From Nemophila menziesii (taxonomy: Eukaryota; Streptophyta; Magnoliopsida; Boraginales; Hydrophyllaceae), in assembly GCA_029959085.1 (NCBI GenBank), contig JARWIR010000001.1, forward strand, positions 22,311,730-22,375,729: a DNA stretch of 64,000 nucleotides, read 5' to 3'. Position 1 is the first letter of the stretch. Every line of letters begins with the position of its first letter. Shown piece after piece: positions 33,401 to 46,083 of this stretch. The translations under genes and the position numbers were made by a program. The notes under the pieces are model-generated. The model ran no database searches and had not been told where the DNA came from. It saw only the letters and a program-made list of their open reading frames with translations.

Positions 33401-34482
33401 AAAAATTTGATAAAGTCATGATTGGTAATGGCTTTAAAATAAATGAGTGTGACAAATGTGTATATGTAAAAGGCATTGATAAAGGATATGTCATTGTTTG
33501 TTTATATGTAGACGATATGTTAATTATTGGGAGTAATAATGACATAATCACTTCTACAAAGAAGATGCTCTCAAGTAAGTTTGACATGAAAGACTTAGGC
33601 ATTGCTGATGTTATCTTAGGTATTAAGATAATGAGAAAATCTGAGGGGTTAGTATTAAATCAATCCCATTACATTGAAAAAATACTAAATAAGTTTAGTA
33701 AAGGCGATACTAATATTGCAAAGACTCCAGTTGACGTAAATCTACACTTGGCAAAGAATACTGGCGATACAATCAATCAGTTAGAGTATTCTCGTATAAT
33801 TGGAAGTCTAATGTACTTAATGAACTGCACAAGGCCTGATATTGCACATGCAGTTAGTAAGTTAAGTAGATTTACAATAAATCCAGGAAGAGATCATTGG
33901 ATTGCAATAGTAAGAGTTCTACGGTACTTGAGATACACTCTGAACGAAGGATTGCACTACACTGGAGATCCAGCTGTATTAGAAGGATATAGCGATGCTA
34001 ACTGGATATCTGATTCCTCTGACTCAAAATCCACGAGCGGATTTGTCTTTATGTTAGGAGGAGCAGCAGTCTCGTGGAAATCTTCTAAACAAACATGTAT
34101 AGCTAGATCCACCATGGAATCTGAATTTATAGCTTTGGATAAAGCTGGTGAGGAAGCCGAATGGCTTCGTAATTTCCTAGAAGATTTTCCTAATTGGCCA
34201 AAACCGGTGCCAGCTATCTGCATACACTGTGATAGTCAGGCTGCCATCGGTAGAGCCTTAAATGAAATGTATAATGGTAAGTCTAGACATATACGTCGTA
34301 GACACAATACCGTAAGACAACTGCTCTCAAATGGGGTTATCACAATTGACTATGTGAGGTCAAAGGATAACATTGCAGATCCCTTGACTAAAGGATTACC
34401 GAAAGAGCAAGTGCGTAACTTATCTAGGGGAATGGGTCTAAAGCCTATTGAAATGAGTTGCCATAATGGAAACCCTACTTAG
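30418..34482 (+). CDS. Copia-2 gag-pol polyprotein, intact frame
   Basis: 1354 codons; the second Met at 30448 (MSKESENAN) is the likelier start because the first ten codons are leader-like. Order by residue: UBN2-type gag (about 40-250), CCHC zinc knuckle [14 protein letters not shown] (282), aspartic protease [12 protein letters not shown] (Asp 345), pre-integrase zinc block ([12 protein letters not shown], 486), integrase core ([24 protein letters not shown]), RT with [30 protein letters not shown] and catalytic YVDDML (1030), and RNase H ([19 protein letters not shown], 1191; [22 protein letters not shown]). The polyprotein would make virus-like particles and copy the element RNA. No lesion is visible, so the element may be active. 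Confidence 0.95.
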   Translation: MLGYFVENNRMSKESENANATATMQKQNEIGGSSRHNMHMTSPMGPAEKPEKFGGANFKTWQQKMLFYLTTLSLARFLKEDAPEMGDDPDAQTVHAVEAWNHSDFLCKNYILNCLDNSLYNVYCTMNSAKQLWDSLEKKYKTEDAGTKKFVVGKFLEFKMVDSKSLMSQVQQFQLILHELDAEGMRLVESFQVAALVEKLPPMYKDFKNYLKHKRKQISLEDLIVRLRIEEDTRLAEKGSNFRSFEAKVNVVEQPRSNHNNKRKRQGQSNDNKKKAKFDGNCHNCGKHGHRAKDCRNKKAQGNQKKGNNSQANMTELSDGVEEMNLAAMISEVNLVGNPKQWLVDTGATRHVCSEKNMFKTYKTSPNEEILYMGNSSTSKVQGVGQVVLKMTSGKELTLNNVLHVPDIRKNLVSGSLLNKAGFKLVFVADKFVLSKNEMYVGKGYLCDGLFKLNVMTVVPPKNVTNDVMNKNISSVYLLDSPNLWHDRLGHVNFGSLTKLVNDGLLPNVNFKSQEKCEICVESKLTRNSFKNVERSSEPLELIHSDICDLKFVQTRSGKKYFITFIDDCTRYCYIYLLHCKDEALEAFKQYKTEVENQLSKKIKNLRTDRGGEYVSPFEGYCAEHGIIHQTTAPYSPQQNGVAERKNRTLKEMMNALLINSGAPQNLWGEALLSANHILNKVPHKKLDKTPYELWKGKPPSFKYLKVWGCLAKVAVPAPKMVKIGPKTIDCVFIGYAHNSAAYRFLVHRSNNVDISVNTVIESRNAYFFETIFPCKITQEQSSLKRTHVDIEDGHQKKDQEALQDNDEPRRSKRMRTSTSFGPDFLTFLLEDEPRTFKEAMSTPEAPYWKEAVKSEIDSIMQNHTWELVDLPPGSKPLGSKWIFKRKLKTDGSIEKYKARLVVKGYSQKEGLDYFDTFSPVTRISSIRMLIAIASIYKLEIHQMDVKTAFLNGELKEEIYMEQPEGYKVPGKERKVCRLIKSLYGLKQAPKQWHEKFDKVMIGNGFKINECDKCVYVKGIDKGYVIVCLYVDDMLIIGSNNDIITSTKKMLSSKFDMKDLGIADVILGIKIMRKSEGLVLNQSHYIEKILNKFSKGDTNIAKTPVDVNLHLAKNTGDTINQLEYSRIIGSLMYLMNCTRPDIAHAVSKLSRFTINPGRDHWIAIVRVLRYLRYTLNEGLHYTGDPAVLEGYSDANWISDSSDSKSTSGFVFMLGGAAVSWKSSKQTCIARSTMESEFIALDKAGEEAEWLRNFLEDFPNWPKPVPAICIHCDSQAAIGRALNEMYNGKSRHIRRRHNTVRQLLSNGVITIDYVRSKDNIADPLTKGLPKEQVRNLSRGMGLKPIEMSCHNGNPT

Positions 34483-35047
34483 TAGATTGGAGATCCCATG
34501 ATCTAAGTTCAAAGGGAAAACCGAATTATGCAAAAAGCAACTCGGCGCCAAGCATTGTGGAGATTTCTCCCGAAACCATTCCTAGAACCTAAATACAATG
34601 CTTCTTATACCAAGATGAGGTTAAGCAAAGCTTTTAATGGTTCTTGTATATTAAATTAAAAGATAGGGTATTATATGATATTCTTGACAAGAGACCACCT
34701 ATATGAGTAAAGGAGTGAGGGCCGCTCCTAAGAAAATTTTGAAAGGCTGATTTTCTGAAAAATTACTCATGAATCCAGGAGTTGTCCAGGGCCAAAAATG
34801 GACACAACCGTGAGAACCATATAATGGTCGGCAGGGTACTATGTAAGTTCTATTGACTTGATTTTACATCAAAACTGAACAGTTCAAGACATCAAGTTCA
34901 CGGGTTAGCAAGTAAATCCGATAGCCCTTACTAGAGAAGGTTCAAGGCCAAAAGCTACCTTTCTCGACGTAGTATTCTTCCATGTTTTTCTCTCTTATTT
35001 TGTTTTTCATATGCATTATGACCAGTCAATTTCATTCATGTGGGGAA
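34483..35047 (+). other. Copia-2 3' untranslated region and polypurine tract
   Basis: 565 non-coding bases between the stop codon and the 3' LTR. TGGGGAA at 35041-35047, directly before the LTR, is the likely polypurine tract. Confidence 0.7.
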
Positions 35048-35842
35048 TGTTATCATTTGGGTAATTTACTCAAGTGAAATTGCTTACTTTAACTCAATTT
35101 TTTCGTGGGTCTCGAACCTCGTTATAAGTCAGGACAAAAACGAAAGTTGTTCGTCTTACTTCGGTAATGAATTTTATGTATTCACTTGTGTAAAACAAAT
35201 GAAAGGTGAATGAGAAATTGAGTTTTTAATTTGAGGTATAGAAAGATTTTTTTATGAACTAGAAAAAGAAAAAAAAATATAGTCACTCAATATAAAGTTC
35301 CTAGCACTTAAGAATTGGGCCCTTAAGGGCATCCACTTTTGGGCTTGGGCTTGGCTTGGTTTGGACTATTCTTTTGTAAAATTAAAAGGGCTTGGGCTAT
35401 CATTTCAATTTTGAATTGTAACGTTCTAATCCTTCCTGAAACATCTTCTTCCTCAAACGTCATCTCCCATGTCTGAAACATTGCGGGTCAGATTTAAACA
35501 GGTGCTTCTACACCTATAAATACATGGCCAAAACTAGTTTTCATTCATTAAGTTTTTGCAAACAAATTACATAAAAGCAAGAGAGATAAAACACCATTGA
35601 AAGTTCGAAGTTTCTGCAGATTTTCAAGTGTCTGATATTTGCAGTGTTGATCGTTGTATCCTGGAGGTTGAAGCCAAACAAAAACGTAAGACACCAGTGC
35701 GTGGCTAATAAACCTTAAAGACATAGGATCCAATCCTAGCCTCGATCAGTAACAGGTTTTTTGTTTATTTAAATTTTTCTGCATTTTATTTTTGTTCTAT
35801 CTCCTTTTGTTTATGAATCAAGATAACTCACTGGAGATAACA
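35048..35842 (+). repeat. Copia-2 3' LTR
   Basis: 795 bp, matching 29400-30194 with one substitution seen on direct comparison. Confidence 0.95.
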
Positions 35843-38800
35843 AATTCTATTTCCCATTATTGCAGCGAAGCTGCCATCTTCTTCTATATCCTCAAGACCT
35901 GTTGTCCAGCGGGTCCCTCCAGCAGCTGAGTGATCAGGTCCATTTCGCTCCACCATATTTAATTGACGGGACCTATTCTGTAACACAACTAAATCAGGCC
36001 ACCAATTCCAGAGGTCAGCATACCTACTGCAGTCCCGAAAAAGATGAATTTCCGTTTCCATTTCGACCCCACAGCCCGTACAAACTCCACTAACATTTAC
36101 CCCACAGTGTGCAAGATTAACAGCAGTCTGTAGCCTTCCCCAAACAGCCCTCCAAAGTAACATCTTTATTTTTTGTGGACACTTTAGAGACCACACTTTA
36201 TCCCACTTAAACATTACTTCATTAACCGGCGTTCTAGTCGAGTTATAAGCCGACTTCACGGAAAAACATCCAGCTTTCTCATGCTTCCACTTACAACCAC
36301 CCAATTGAACCTCATGGTTAAATTCCACACCTTTAAGTAGTATTTCTTTACCTTCTAGAATTCCTTTGCACATCCTAGAGTCTGAATTTTTTGAGACCCG
36401 ATTGAGTAACCCTTCATTAAAATATTTATCTTTCAACGCCACTGCCCACAAAGCGTGGTCGTCTTTCAGAATTCTCCAACCCAATTTCGCCAATAACGCC
36501 TTATTAAAATCTCTAGTTTCTCGAAAACCCAAACCACCTTCTGATTTTGTACGGCACAATTTCTCCCACGATAGCCAATGGATTTTCCGTGTCTCTTCGC
36601 CACTACCCCAAATAAAATCACGAATTATCTTGTCAATGTCCTTGCAAACATAGACCGGCAACTTCAAAGTTTGCATGATATAAGTAGGAATGGCGCTTAG
36701 AACCGACTTAGCCAAAGTTACCCTTCCAGCTAAGGATAAGTTTTGAGCTTTCCACTTAGCTAACTTACTCCGCATACTCATTATAATTTTACGATAGAAA
36801 CCTCTTGGGGGGCGTCCCGAAACAATGGGAGTCCCTAGATACATACCTAGCGAGTCGCTGAGCACAAAACCACTTCTGTTAGCAAGATTTAATCTGTCCG
36901 ACTGCGATACATTCTTTGAAAAACAGATTATTGATTTTTCCTCACTAATCTTGTGACCTGCTTCAACACAGAAATTCTGCATCACCATCTTCAGAAGATC
37001 AACCTGAACCTCCGTAGCTTCTGCAAATAAAATTAGGTCGTCTGCGAAGAAGACATGAGATATCGGAGGACCATTCTTACTATTTTTTATCGACGCCCAC
37101 TGCTTGCCAGTGCATAATCTATTAATCAGTATTGATAAGCGTTCCATACACATCACGAAGAGATAAGGCGACAAGGGGTCCCCTTGCCGAATTCCACGCT
37201 GTGGGGTAAAAGCCTCTAAGGGTTCTCCATTCCAAAGTACCTGCATAGTATTAGTACGCATAGCTGAAATAATAACTTGTACCCAAGATGGAGGAAAACC
37301 AAAGGACGATATAGTATCCTCCAGAAAACGCCAACTCAACCTATCATAAGCTTTAGCAAGGTCAATCTTAACTGCCATGTAACCCACTTTACCCACTTTC
37401 TTATGCATCATCGCTGCTATCTCATGTACTAGTACAATATTATCCGTAGTAGATCTCCCTGGTAGGAAACTCGTTTGATTAGGCCCAATACGGTCAGCTA
37501 GTAGAGGCCATAATCGATTTACCATAGCGGACATAACAAACTTTAACGGAACATTAATAAGACTAATGGGTCGGAAATGACTCACCTTCTCTGGGTCTTT
37601 AGTTTTTGGAATTAGGTGAATCAAAGTACCATTTAGAACCGGTTCGACCTCCCTCTTATTGATGCATTTTCTCACCATTTTGCAAACGGAAGGCCCCACC
37701 ACATGCCAGCTCTTTTGATAAAAGGATGTAGACATACCATCGGGACCAGGTGCCTTGACTGGATTCGCTTGAAAGACCACCGCCTTGATTTCTTCATCCG
37801 AAAACTCTTCATTCAGAAAATCCACCTCAATTTCCTCAATACGTGTTAACTGAGGTAATGAGAATGGACCCACAAATTCATCTTCTAACGAATACAACTT
37901 TTCAAAAAATTCTCGAACTAGATTTCTGATTCCCATATCACAAGAGACCCAAATGTCCTCATCATTTTTCAGTCTTGTTACCTTAGCGTTCTTTGTCTTC
38001 CGAATAGTAGAAAGGTGATAAAGTTTAGTATTGCGTTCTCCCGATCGGACCCACTGCTCTCTCGATCTCTGAAACCACAAAACCTCCTCCTCTTCCAATA
38101 CTTCTAGATATTCATCTCTCAGCTTCTTTCCCAGCTGGACCATGGATGGATTATATTTTCTATCCAAAGATTTCTGAACACCTCTTAGTCTCGCCATAAG
38201 AAACCTCTTCTTCCGATTAATATCTCCGAATACCTCATCTTTCCATACTCTGAAGTGATCCTGCATACCCTTAATATTTTCACCCAACTCATTACATTCC
38301 GCCCTCCACTTAGATTGAACGAAACTAGAGAAATCTTTGTGAAGACACCATGCTGACTCGAATCTAAAACGATTAACTCTTCTATGTGTCCTTACATCTC
38401 CATTTAGCCGAATAAGAATAGGCATATGATCAGAGTGGGCGCGATCAAGATGCGTAACTTTGGCCTGTGGAAATAAAGATATAAAGTTAGAGTTACCATA
38501 TGATCTGTCTAACCATCGCATAATTCTTTGGCCCGTGTTCCATGAGTCGCTCCAAGTGAAACGTGGACCCTCGAACCCCATATCAATCAGCCCACAATCA
38601 TGCCTCCATTCTTCAAATTTCTCCATGCGTCTATTGACTCCTAAACTCCCCCCTCTCTTATCTTCCTCCTTACCAACTTGATTAAAATCTCCGGCAATTA
38701 ACCATGGATCAACAAGGCCTTGGAAGGCATCTTTCAAAGCAACCCACAATTCCTCTCGTACCGAAGCTTTAGTGCGCGCATAAATTGCAGAAAAAACCCA

Positions 38801-39193
38801 TGATTCGCATCCTTGCTTCGAAACCTCAATATTTATGACTTGTTTTCCGGCTGACAAGACTCTAATGTTCACCTCGCTGTCATCCCAAATTAGCCAAATA
38901 CCCCCACGGTAGGTTTCAGCCTCTACTCTCGTAGAATTAGACTTTCCTAGACTCCGAATTATCTCGCTAGCTTTATCTCCGCTCGCACGGGGCTCTACAA
39001 TTACTGTCAACCAAACTCTGTGTGTGTGAATCAACTCACGAGCTACTCTGCGGAAATTATCTGCACAAGCTCCATGACAGTTCCATACTAAAGTATTCAG
39101 TGGATGAGATAGACCATTCCATCCCTGAGCGTTAGTAACAGGTGTACACATTAAAACAAAATAGAAAGGGTAAAGGTACCGCTTGGAGATCAT
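35843..39193 (-). pseudogene. LINE ORF2 5' part (endonuclease, RT, zf-RVT)
   Basis: The 1117 codons of ORF2 before the copia-2 insertion. The endonuclease keeps its catalytic Asp/His blocks (GDFN, SDH), and RT keeps FADD. The stretch FSVKSAYNSTRTPV...WSLKCPQKIKMLLWRAVWGRLQT leads into the zinc-binding tail, where the insertion falls soon after GSFAAIMGNR. No internal stop. Confidence 0.9.
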
Positions 39194-41110
39194 TACACGG
39201 ACATATTCGTGTCAGTATCCACCCCGTTCTTGGTTTGAGCTAGCGCTGCCAACTCGGTCTCCGAAATCAAAGAAGATGGCACCTGACTTAGTAGCTCCGA
39301 ATCTGAACCAACAGAGCCTGCCCCTTGAAAAACTGGTCCTGGGTCGACCTCAGTAGGACCTGACGAAGTGCCAGATACCTCACGCAATTCCCTGGCCACA
39401 GCTTTTTCATTTTCAATATTTGTAAATGCATGAATTTTCCCATTTTCTCCAATTAATCCTTCCATATTTTCGAACCTGTTGTGCTCACTTCCACCCACTA
39501 TCATTGATCCTTCAGCCCACATATTACCGCCATCAGCACTTATAGCCCCACTATTTTTTACTAATTCCAAATTATGCCCAACATTACTGATCTTGTTATT
39601 AATATTTTTCCCTGACTTCCTATTTGCACCAGTAGTATTTCTAACACTCACAAACTGAACTACTTTATTACTTCCAATTTCACCAACCTTTTTCCCATCC
39701 CCAATTATTTTCTATTCTTTTCAAATGACGTATCCGCAATAATATTATGCCCGCTACCACTGCTACTACCTCTCTTTGAATTACTAACTCCTTTGGGATT
39801 TTGTTTCCCATTCAAGCTGCTCTTTCCCGTATTGTTTTGCGCCCCAAATATACTTTTGTGACCAATCCTTTCTTCGCTCCCCTCCTCTTCTATAAATAAT
39901 GACTCGAACCTTGACCCTAAACTATTATTCAGGTCTACTTTCGCGTTACTTCGGCCATTGAATCCATTTCTTCTCGTTCCATTTTTATTACCATATCTCT
40001 GAACCATCATCCATTCCCCAAACGCGGGTTGTGCTTCTTTTACCATCTCAATTTTACCCATCTCAGAACCACTCACAACCTCTTTACCATGACCATTCAC
40101 GGTCTCAGCCGAAAGCTCCTTATTGTGTGGACACTTATCTTTTTGATGGCCAAATCTACCACAATCGAAGCATATCATATGAAGGCCTTCATATTCTACA
40201 TTACACGTCTCTCCCCCAATATGTATCTTCGGTACTAAAGGCTTGTTCAAATCCAGCTCAACTGCAATCCTTGCGTAATTCCCTCTTCTCCTAGTTTTAG
40301 TCAACGGATCGATCCTTACCGTTTTCCCAACCAGATCCCCCATCTTTCGAAGTATGCGCATGGTATAGTTTTGCATACCAACGTTCGATATTCTCACCCA
40401 GGCGGTAGTAGTGGTGATTGAAGCTTCTTGAGGTCTAAAATCCGGAGTCCACTCACGCACCACTAGATACCGGTCATAAATCATCCACGGACCTCCTTCA
40501 AGCGCGAAAATAAGATCATTTCGGTTTGAAAACTTGACCATAAAATATCCATGACCAACGTCGACAAGTTCGAATACTCCTTTAGGGCTCCATATTTGCC
40601 GTAACTTATTAGCTAAGTAATTATATCCGACCTTATAGCCAAGGAGTCGGATTACAACAGTATTCTTCCAGAGTTCAATGCCCTCCAGTATCTCTTCTTT
40701 TGATCTCAAGACCTGGGGAAATTCAATACCTTCAATGAGTTTATCATCTTCTACCAAAAGGGAATAATCTCGTTCCTCTTCAATGCAGGGTAGCTTCCCT
40801 TTATCCTCGTTCGAATCAACAATGGCTGGAATGACAATATTTGATCCAGTTAACGCATTGTGCCACCCCGCAGCTTTCAGCGGAGGAGTAGTTTCAACCT
40901 GCGCCGCTTGTGAAGAGGTTCCACTGCCGTCGTTTCTGAGAGTATTCACGGACCTTGCGCGTTTAGGTAAGCGGTATTTCAATGGCTGGGGAAGGTTTCT
41001 GCAGCTTTTTCCTGAAGGATAGGTTCATCTGTTATCATGGCGTCATGTGGTTGCCCCACCAGCGCCGGCATTGGGGGAGGTGGGTCCATCTCCGGGGGCG
41101 GTTCTACCAT
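39193..41110 (-). pseudogene. LINE ORF1 (DUF4283 and CCHC), two 1-base frameshifts
   Basis: The most likely start is ATG at 41108-41110 (MVEPPPEMDPPPPMP), followed by a frame break at about 40983. Segment 40982-39705 holds the DUF4283-type RNA-binding domain (LLGYKVGYNYLANKLRQIW, FALEGGPWMIYDRYL, AWVRISNVGMQNYTMRI) and the zinc knuckle CFDCGRFGHQKDKC. A second break lies at about 39705-39715 in an A-rich run, and segment 39651-39193 carries the low-complexity C-terminus. Each break is a single-base length difference. The stop overlaps the ORF2 ATG. The product would coat LINE RNA. Confidence 0.8.
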
Positions 41111-41167
41111 TGATTTGGATTGAAGGTTGCTGTATTTTATCGCGTAGGGTTTGTCGTCGCAGTATAA

Positions 41168-41185
41168 TTTATTTATTTATCATTT
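41168..41185 (+). repeat. LINE target-site duplication, right copy
   Basis: Exact repeat of 28408-28425. Confidence 0.85.
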
Positions 41186-41257
41186 AGGTTGTAATAATTA
41201 TTTATTTTATTTTCATATTAATGAAGTTGCTTAGCTATATCATATTGTTATTAAAAG

Positions 41258-42835
41258 ATGTCTTCGACTCTTGATAAGAGTTGGATCAAAGCCACCGATC
41301 TTCTATCGGAAGAATATATTTATGGTATAACAAATTTGGTCGAGTTTGCCGCCAAACAAGATAGTTTTAATGACTTTGCCCATTTACTCGTTGTGCGAAT
41401 AATCGTCGCTATCCATCACAAACGGTTCAGGCTCACCTTTTAACTAATGGGGTTATGTCCACGTATGAGGTTTGGACAAAACACGGTCAAACACTAGACA
41501 TTCCCGAAGAAACCTTGCCAAATCTAGAAAATGAAATGTTAAATGCATATGACGATTTGAGAACCAATTACGATGTTGGTGGACATTCGGGTGATACCGT
41601 GATGACAGAAGCAAATCAACCAAGTCGTGGCATTTTTTACGCTATGTTCGAGGAAATGGAGACCGAATTATATCCACGGTCTACAGTGATGAGTTCCTTT
41701 ACTTTCATTGAAAAGCTTATGCACATAAAGGTAAAAAACAAGTGGTCTAACACATCTTTCACCGAGCTATTGGAACTGGTTGGGCGTGTTTTGCCCAAAC
41801 CTTACAACTTGCCTGGGTCTTACGAGGAAGAAGTTGAAAAGTATAGGTATGGGTTACACTACTATTGATGGTTGCTTGAATGATTGTGCCATTTTTTACA
41901 AGGAGAATGAATCTCTAGACAAGTGTCCAGTATGTAGTGAGTCTAGATGGGATCCGAAAAAGGGTAAGAAAGTACCTCATAAAAAGTTTCGTTATTTTTC
42001 GATTGCCTCTAGGTTGCAGCGTCTATACACATCGAAACATACAGCCGAAGACATGATATGGCACCATACCGGAAAGAGTACCGGTCCAGATGTGTTGCGT
42101 CATCCGGTTGATGGTGATAGTTGAAAGAGATTTGCAGCGCTACATCCTGAGTTTGCTAGTGAACCTCGTAATGTATATTTGGGCCTCGGTATCGATGGTT
42201 TTTGTCCTTTCTCTATGCAGAACAACTCGTACAGCATGTGGCCAGTTACATTGATTGTATACAACTTGCCACCGTGGGTATGCATGAAGGAAACCATATT
42301 TCATCTTTGTTTGTTGATTCCGGGTCCTCGTTCACCCAGTAAGGACATGGATGTCTACATCCGCCCTATGATAGATGAGTTGGACGAGTAGTGGGATAAA
42401 GGGATCCTTACGTATGATGCCCATACGAAGCAAGAGTTTACGATGAAAGTTTGTTTGTTGTCCACCACTAATGACTACCCCGCTAAGTCATACACATCAG
42501 GTTAGCAGGGTTAAGGTTACTTAGCATGTCCAGAATGCATGGATTCTACTCTGTCGTTGAGGGTGAAAAAAGGTGTAGTATATTTTGATCATAGACGATG
42601 GATATCTACGAGACACTGGCTTTAAAAAGACAAAAATTTGTATCCGGTGAAGAAATGAGGGCCCCCTGAGGAAATATAATCCAACAGATATTCAAACACA
42701 CCTAGATGGGTTGCCCATTATGTTTCCTGGTAAACACAAGGATTTTGGGGGCAAAGTGACGAAAAAACGGGTCCTTGCCTATGTTGTAGATCTCGGTATT
42801 GGGTGCTAGATGGTCGACCGGGGCTTAGCGCCTAG
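41258..42835 (+). pseudogene. CACTA TNP2-type transposase, N-terminal part
   Basis: Starts MSSTLDKSWIKATDLLSEEYIYGI, the transposase-associated N-terminal domain, with a frame break at about 41440. It continues in frames 41455-41868 (TNGVMSTYEVWTKHGQ, FEEMETELYPRSTVMSSFTFIEKLMHIKVKNKWSN), 41780-42124 (NDCAIFYKENESLDKCPVCSESRWD, FRYFSIASRLQRLYTSKHTA) and 42179-42391 (GIDGFCPFSMQNNSYSMWPVTLIVYNLPPWVCMKE). Decayed TNP2 text (LACPECMDS; HRRWI) runs to about 42700. Stops and frameshifts make it inactive. It is cut at 42841 by an Athila LTR. Confidence 0.88.
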
Positions 42836-42840
42836 GCGGG

Positions 42841-44382
42841 TGGTGTCTCCTAGGGTGTGATAAAAATATGATAAAATTAGGTCTAGAAACTACGCACTCT
42901 CACCCTAGACAGGCACAGTAATGCAAGTATTACAGGACGTATGCAAGTTTTAGTTAGTAAGTTGAGTTCGTTCTCAGGGACTTAAGTGTGTTATACGAAT
43001 AGGTAACGATAACGAGTAAGCAATAATTAATTAAAAGACAGAAAATAAAAGATTTGGATTTTCGAAATTAAGAATTAAACTAAGAAAATAAAGACAATAA
43101 AATAAAATACGAAGAATATGAGATGAGAAGTATAGCTTAGGTTTTGCTAGTATGCACTAATCCTTCTAATTATTTTTATTAGATCTAGTTAATAAGGGAG
43201 AATATTAGCTCTTGGATACTTAGTCAGGATTCTAAATTCCCATTCCTTAGACCTTGAGAGCGACTAAGGGGGCTACGGCACAACCAAGACGTGGTTTCAA
43301 ATAGGGTTATCAAGCGCTACCAAGGCCCTAAGCAAACACTTCAATTAATTGGTGATATGGTGATTAAAACAAACCCTAATGACTATCTAGTTAGAATCAT
43401 GTTTTGTCAGAAGTAATATCGACACTAGACATTATGTGGTGGTTCAATAGTTAAACACCCAGCTAAGGTGACCATCTAACTACTATTAAAACAATCCTAA
43501 AGTGATCAGTTCTAGGAAAGACAATAAATCAAAACACATAAACAAATATAAAGTAAGAAGCTAATATCAAATTAAAACATGTAATTCCCAAAGAAACTTA
43601 GATAGAAGAATTAGAATTCATAGATTATACATGATGCAAAACCCAAGCTATGGGGAGTTTAGTTCATACCTGAAGGAAATAAACTAAAAGAAATTATAAA
43701 AGACATCATCTTGCTCTCTACAATAAACTGGAAGAATAAAACCTTAAGAACTAATTACTATGAGGCAAGGATTGCTAGGGTACTTTTACAAGTGATATAA
43801 GGGTGTATTTATAGGTGTTTAGAAGACCTAATTCGTTTTCTTGAGGAAGAGATAAAGTATTGGACTCCTAGCCCGACTCAAATTCGTATGGAAATAAAGA
43901 TAAACACTGCTAGACCGTTTTGAGCATATCTTCTTCGTTATTGGTCGGTTTTTGCTCCATAATATACCAAAAGAATCCTCACAGAATTATCTACGTCCCT
44001 ATGAAAGGAAATTACCAAAATCGGCTTCCTTGTAGGAGTAATCACCACTTCTTTAGGCGTGTGCTGCAGAATCTCAGATTTAGGCAGCTTTTCCTTTTCC
44101 ATCTTTTTAGCTTTTGTTTCCTTATCTCCAATTACCATGCTAATCTCTTTACATATCTTGTAGTTTTTGACTTGGACTCTAATTAATCTTCATAATTATC
44201 TTTAAAGCTTCACACTAAATAAACAATTAAATCCAATATGCTCTCGAAATATTATTTTACTAAATCAAGACTCAAAATAGGAAAGTGCACTATTTCTCAA
44301 GAAAATCGACATTTAAGACTTCTAAATCACTAAAAATGATGTCTCATCCTAACATAAATCTATCACAAATGAGGAGACATCT
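42841..44382 (-). repeat. Element A 3' LTR
   Basis: About 1.54 kb. On -, it begins (T/A)AGATGTCTCCTCATTTGTGAT and ends AGGAGACACCA. It is the same LTR family as 61431-63005 in opposite orientation. TATA-like TATAAATA (43806-43813, read on -) marks its promoter. Confidence 0.85.
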
Positions 44383-46083
44383 AGACCCCCAACTCAAAGT
44401 TGTATCGTCCCGATACAATAAAGATAAAAACAAAGGGAAGTCTATAAATACACACTTATAAAATTTTCAATACAATGGGAAAAGCATAGCAGAATATATA
44501 GAATAAACCTAAAGCACATAACTCGGAAAATTTCATGCAATAATATTCATAAACTACATACTTGTACACTTCTCATATCCACAATCAACACGGCTTGAAT
44601 TCAAGATCAGATTAGTTTCGCAATGTAAGAAGGATTGTAACTTTACTCAGTTCCCCAAGGAAGCTATAGATTGTTCATCGACTTTCACTAGTGTTCAAAT
44701 ATCCATTTAACTACTCTCTAATGGCTCAATCACTTCTTAATTACATAGCAAAGAATCAAAAGGTCTTTAAGGTCGTAATTTAAGCTTAGGGACGGTATGA
44801 TAGTATATTTGGATAATTTAGAGTGATCTTTTGGCTCTCTCCTCACTACCATCAACGAATCGCCCTAGAGCTTGAGTTACTCTCATAAAACGTTTCTCAC
44901 TCAACCCAATGAATTCCTTGATGCACAATTTAGCATCCCCAATAACCCAATTAAAGCATAAGATGTTCACATAAAAAATCCACTTTGCCGGTCCGAATAT
45001 ATATATTTTCTTTTCTTTTCAAGTCAATTTTTTCTATAGCTATGACTCTCTTTTATGTTGAGATATCACGCTAATTTTCTCATGTATATATTTTTTCTTT
45101 TAATGCCCTTGTTGGCAAATATAGCTCGTAGCTTCTTTTTCATTCACTATTACCCCGGCAAAGGGTTACAATAAAAATCTGTGAAACATCATCAATATAA
45201 AGCACAAAGCACAATTAATAAGCTCAAAAATCCCAACCTAATAACAATTCCCATAATGGTGGACCCACCACCCCAAACTCAAGCTCTAAAACAACTGTCT
45301 ATGCATCGCGATTCGAGTGCGGGTCATATGGAAAAGTCCTATAATCTAAAGGGATATGTCTTATAACGTGTTTCAATAAAAAGCTTTAGAAAGGCTAGAA
45401 GGGGCTGAGAAGGATATATCATAAAATCAAAATCACAAGGTGAGAAGGTATAAAAAGGCTTCAAAGGATTCAAATATGAAAGAACCGCCTTAATCACTTT
45501 CTACACTATGTAATTTCGTTATTTTCTTACCTTTAGCACTTTCATCAAATGGGTCTGTCCACTAGCTTGGATTTCACGGCCTACACACTTCTCAAGGTTC
45601 CCTGAGATCGAACAAAATTTCTATCGCATTGCTCACTAATCTTTTCTTTACTATCAACGTGTGTTTTCCTGCAAATACTCAAAGCATACAAATAACATAG
45701 CCCATAAACATATTAATTACTATCATTAATTCACTGAGCTTATGCTTTCAAGCTATTAAACACACTCTACATCTAATTCCCATGTATCAAAAATTTTAAT
45801 TTCTACCTAAAAACAGAAAAATGGAGATGAGAGACAACGAATCCCCACACCCCAACTCAAAAATGAGCCGTGTCCCCACGACTCGAAAAAGACTCGAAAC
45901 AGAAATTAAAATTAGCAGATAAACATATTTAAAGAAATGGTAAGGAAGAAAAAGAACATACTCTCGAGGCTTATTGCCTCGCATCATTGATATCCAAGGT
46001 AGGATTTGCTGGACCTTTCGTTAATTGCTCAAGGAGTTTCATGATGTGCACTTGATTAGCATTGATTTGTGCCACATCATTGA
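44383..46083 (-). other. Element A long 3' non-coding region
   Basis: Starts at the LTR with a polypurine tract (GAGTTGGGGGTCTAG on -, 44380-44395). Many blocks match 56100-57520 of element B in inverse orientation, e.g. CACTTTGCCGGTCCGAATATATAT (44985) and GTGTCCCCACGA (about 45870). No coding capacity. Confidence 0.7.

Larger units (their letters stand above)
29400..35842 (+). mobile_element. Young, apparently intact Ty1/copia element (copia-2)
   Basis: 6443 bp with two 795-bp LTRs that differ, by eye, at one position (G at about 29832 versus A at about 35480). The 5-bp duplication AATTC is at 29395-29399 and 35843-35847. One uninterrupted polyprotein frame is present. It is inserted head-to-head relative to the LINE coding strand, inside ORF2. 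The near-identity of the LTRs marks it as the most recent insertion I can date in this window. Confidence 0.95.
28474..39193 (-). pseudogene. LINE ORF2: endonuclease, RT, RNase H (split by copia-2)
   Basis: Segments 35843-39193 (3351 bases) and 28474-29394 (921 bases) are in the same frame once copia-2 and one copy of AATTC are discounted, giving about 1423 codons with no stop I could see. Domains in order: AP endonuclease (GDFNQVG, SDHMPI), RT (LIPKTKDPEKVSHFRPISL, KIDLAKAYDRLSW, GIRQGDPLSPYLF, HVFFADDLILFAE), zf-RVT (CTGCGVEMETEIHLFRDC) and C-terminal RNase H (KLNIDESYRQGS...VVETDSLELHALV...HVYREANYCVDYMAK). The ATG overlaps the ORF1 stop as TAATG, an arrangement suited to reinitiation. It is non-functional now because of the insertion. 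Confidence 0.9.
28426..41167 (-). mobile_element. Near-full-length L1-type LINE, split by a copia element
   Basis: On -, the order is a short 5' leader (41167-41111), ORF1 (41110-39193), ORF2 (39193-28474, interrupted by copia-2 at 35842/29400) and a 3' end closing in a poly(A) run (poly-T at 28426-28431 on +). An exact 18-bp target duplication surrounds it, and the same CACTA sequence resumes on the far side. Without the copia insert the LINE is about 6.3 kb, full length for a plant L1-type element with RNase H. Confidence 0.9.

Noticed and set aside
36366..40294. Short + frames within the LINE
   Set aside because: Antisense shadows of LINE ORF1 and ORF2, which are supported by several conserved domains.
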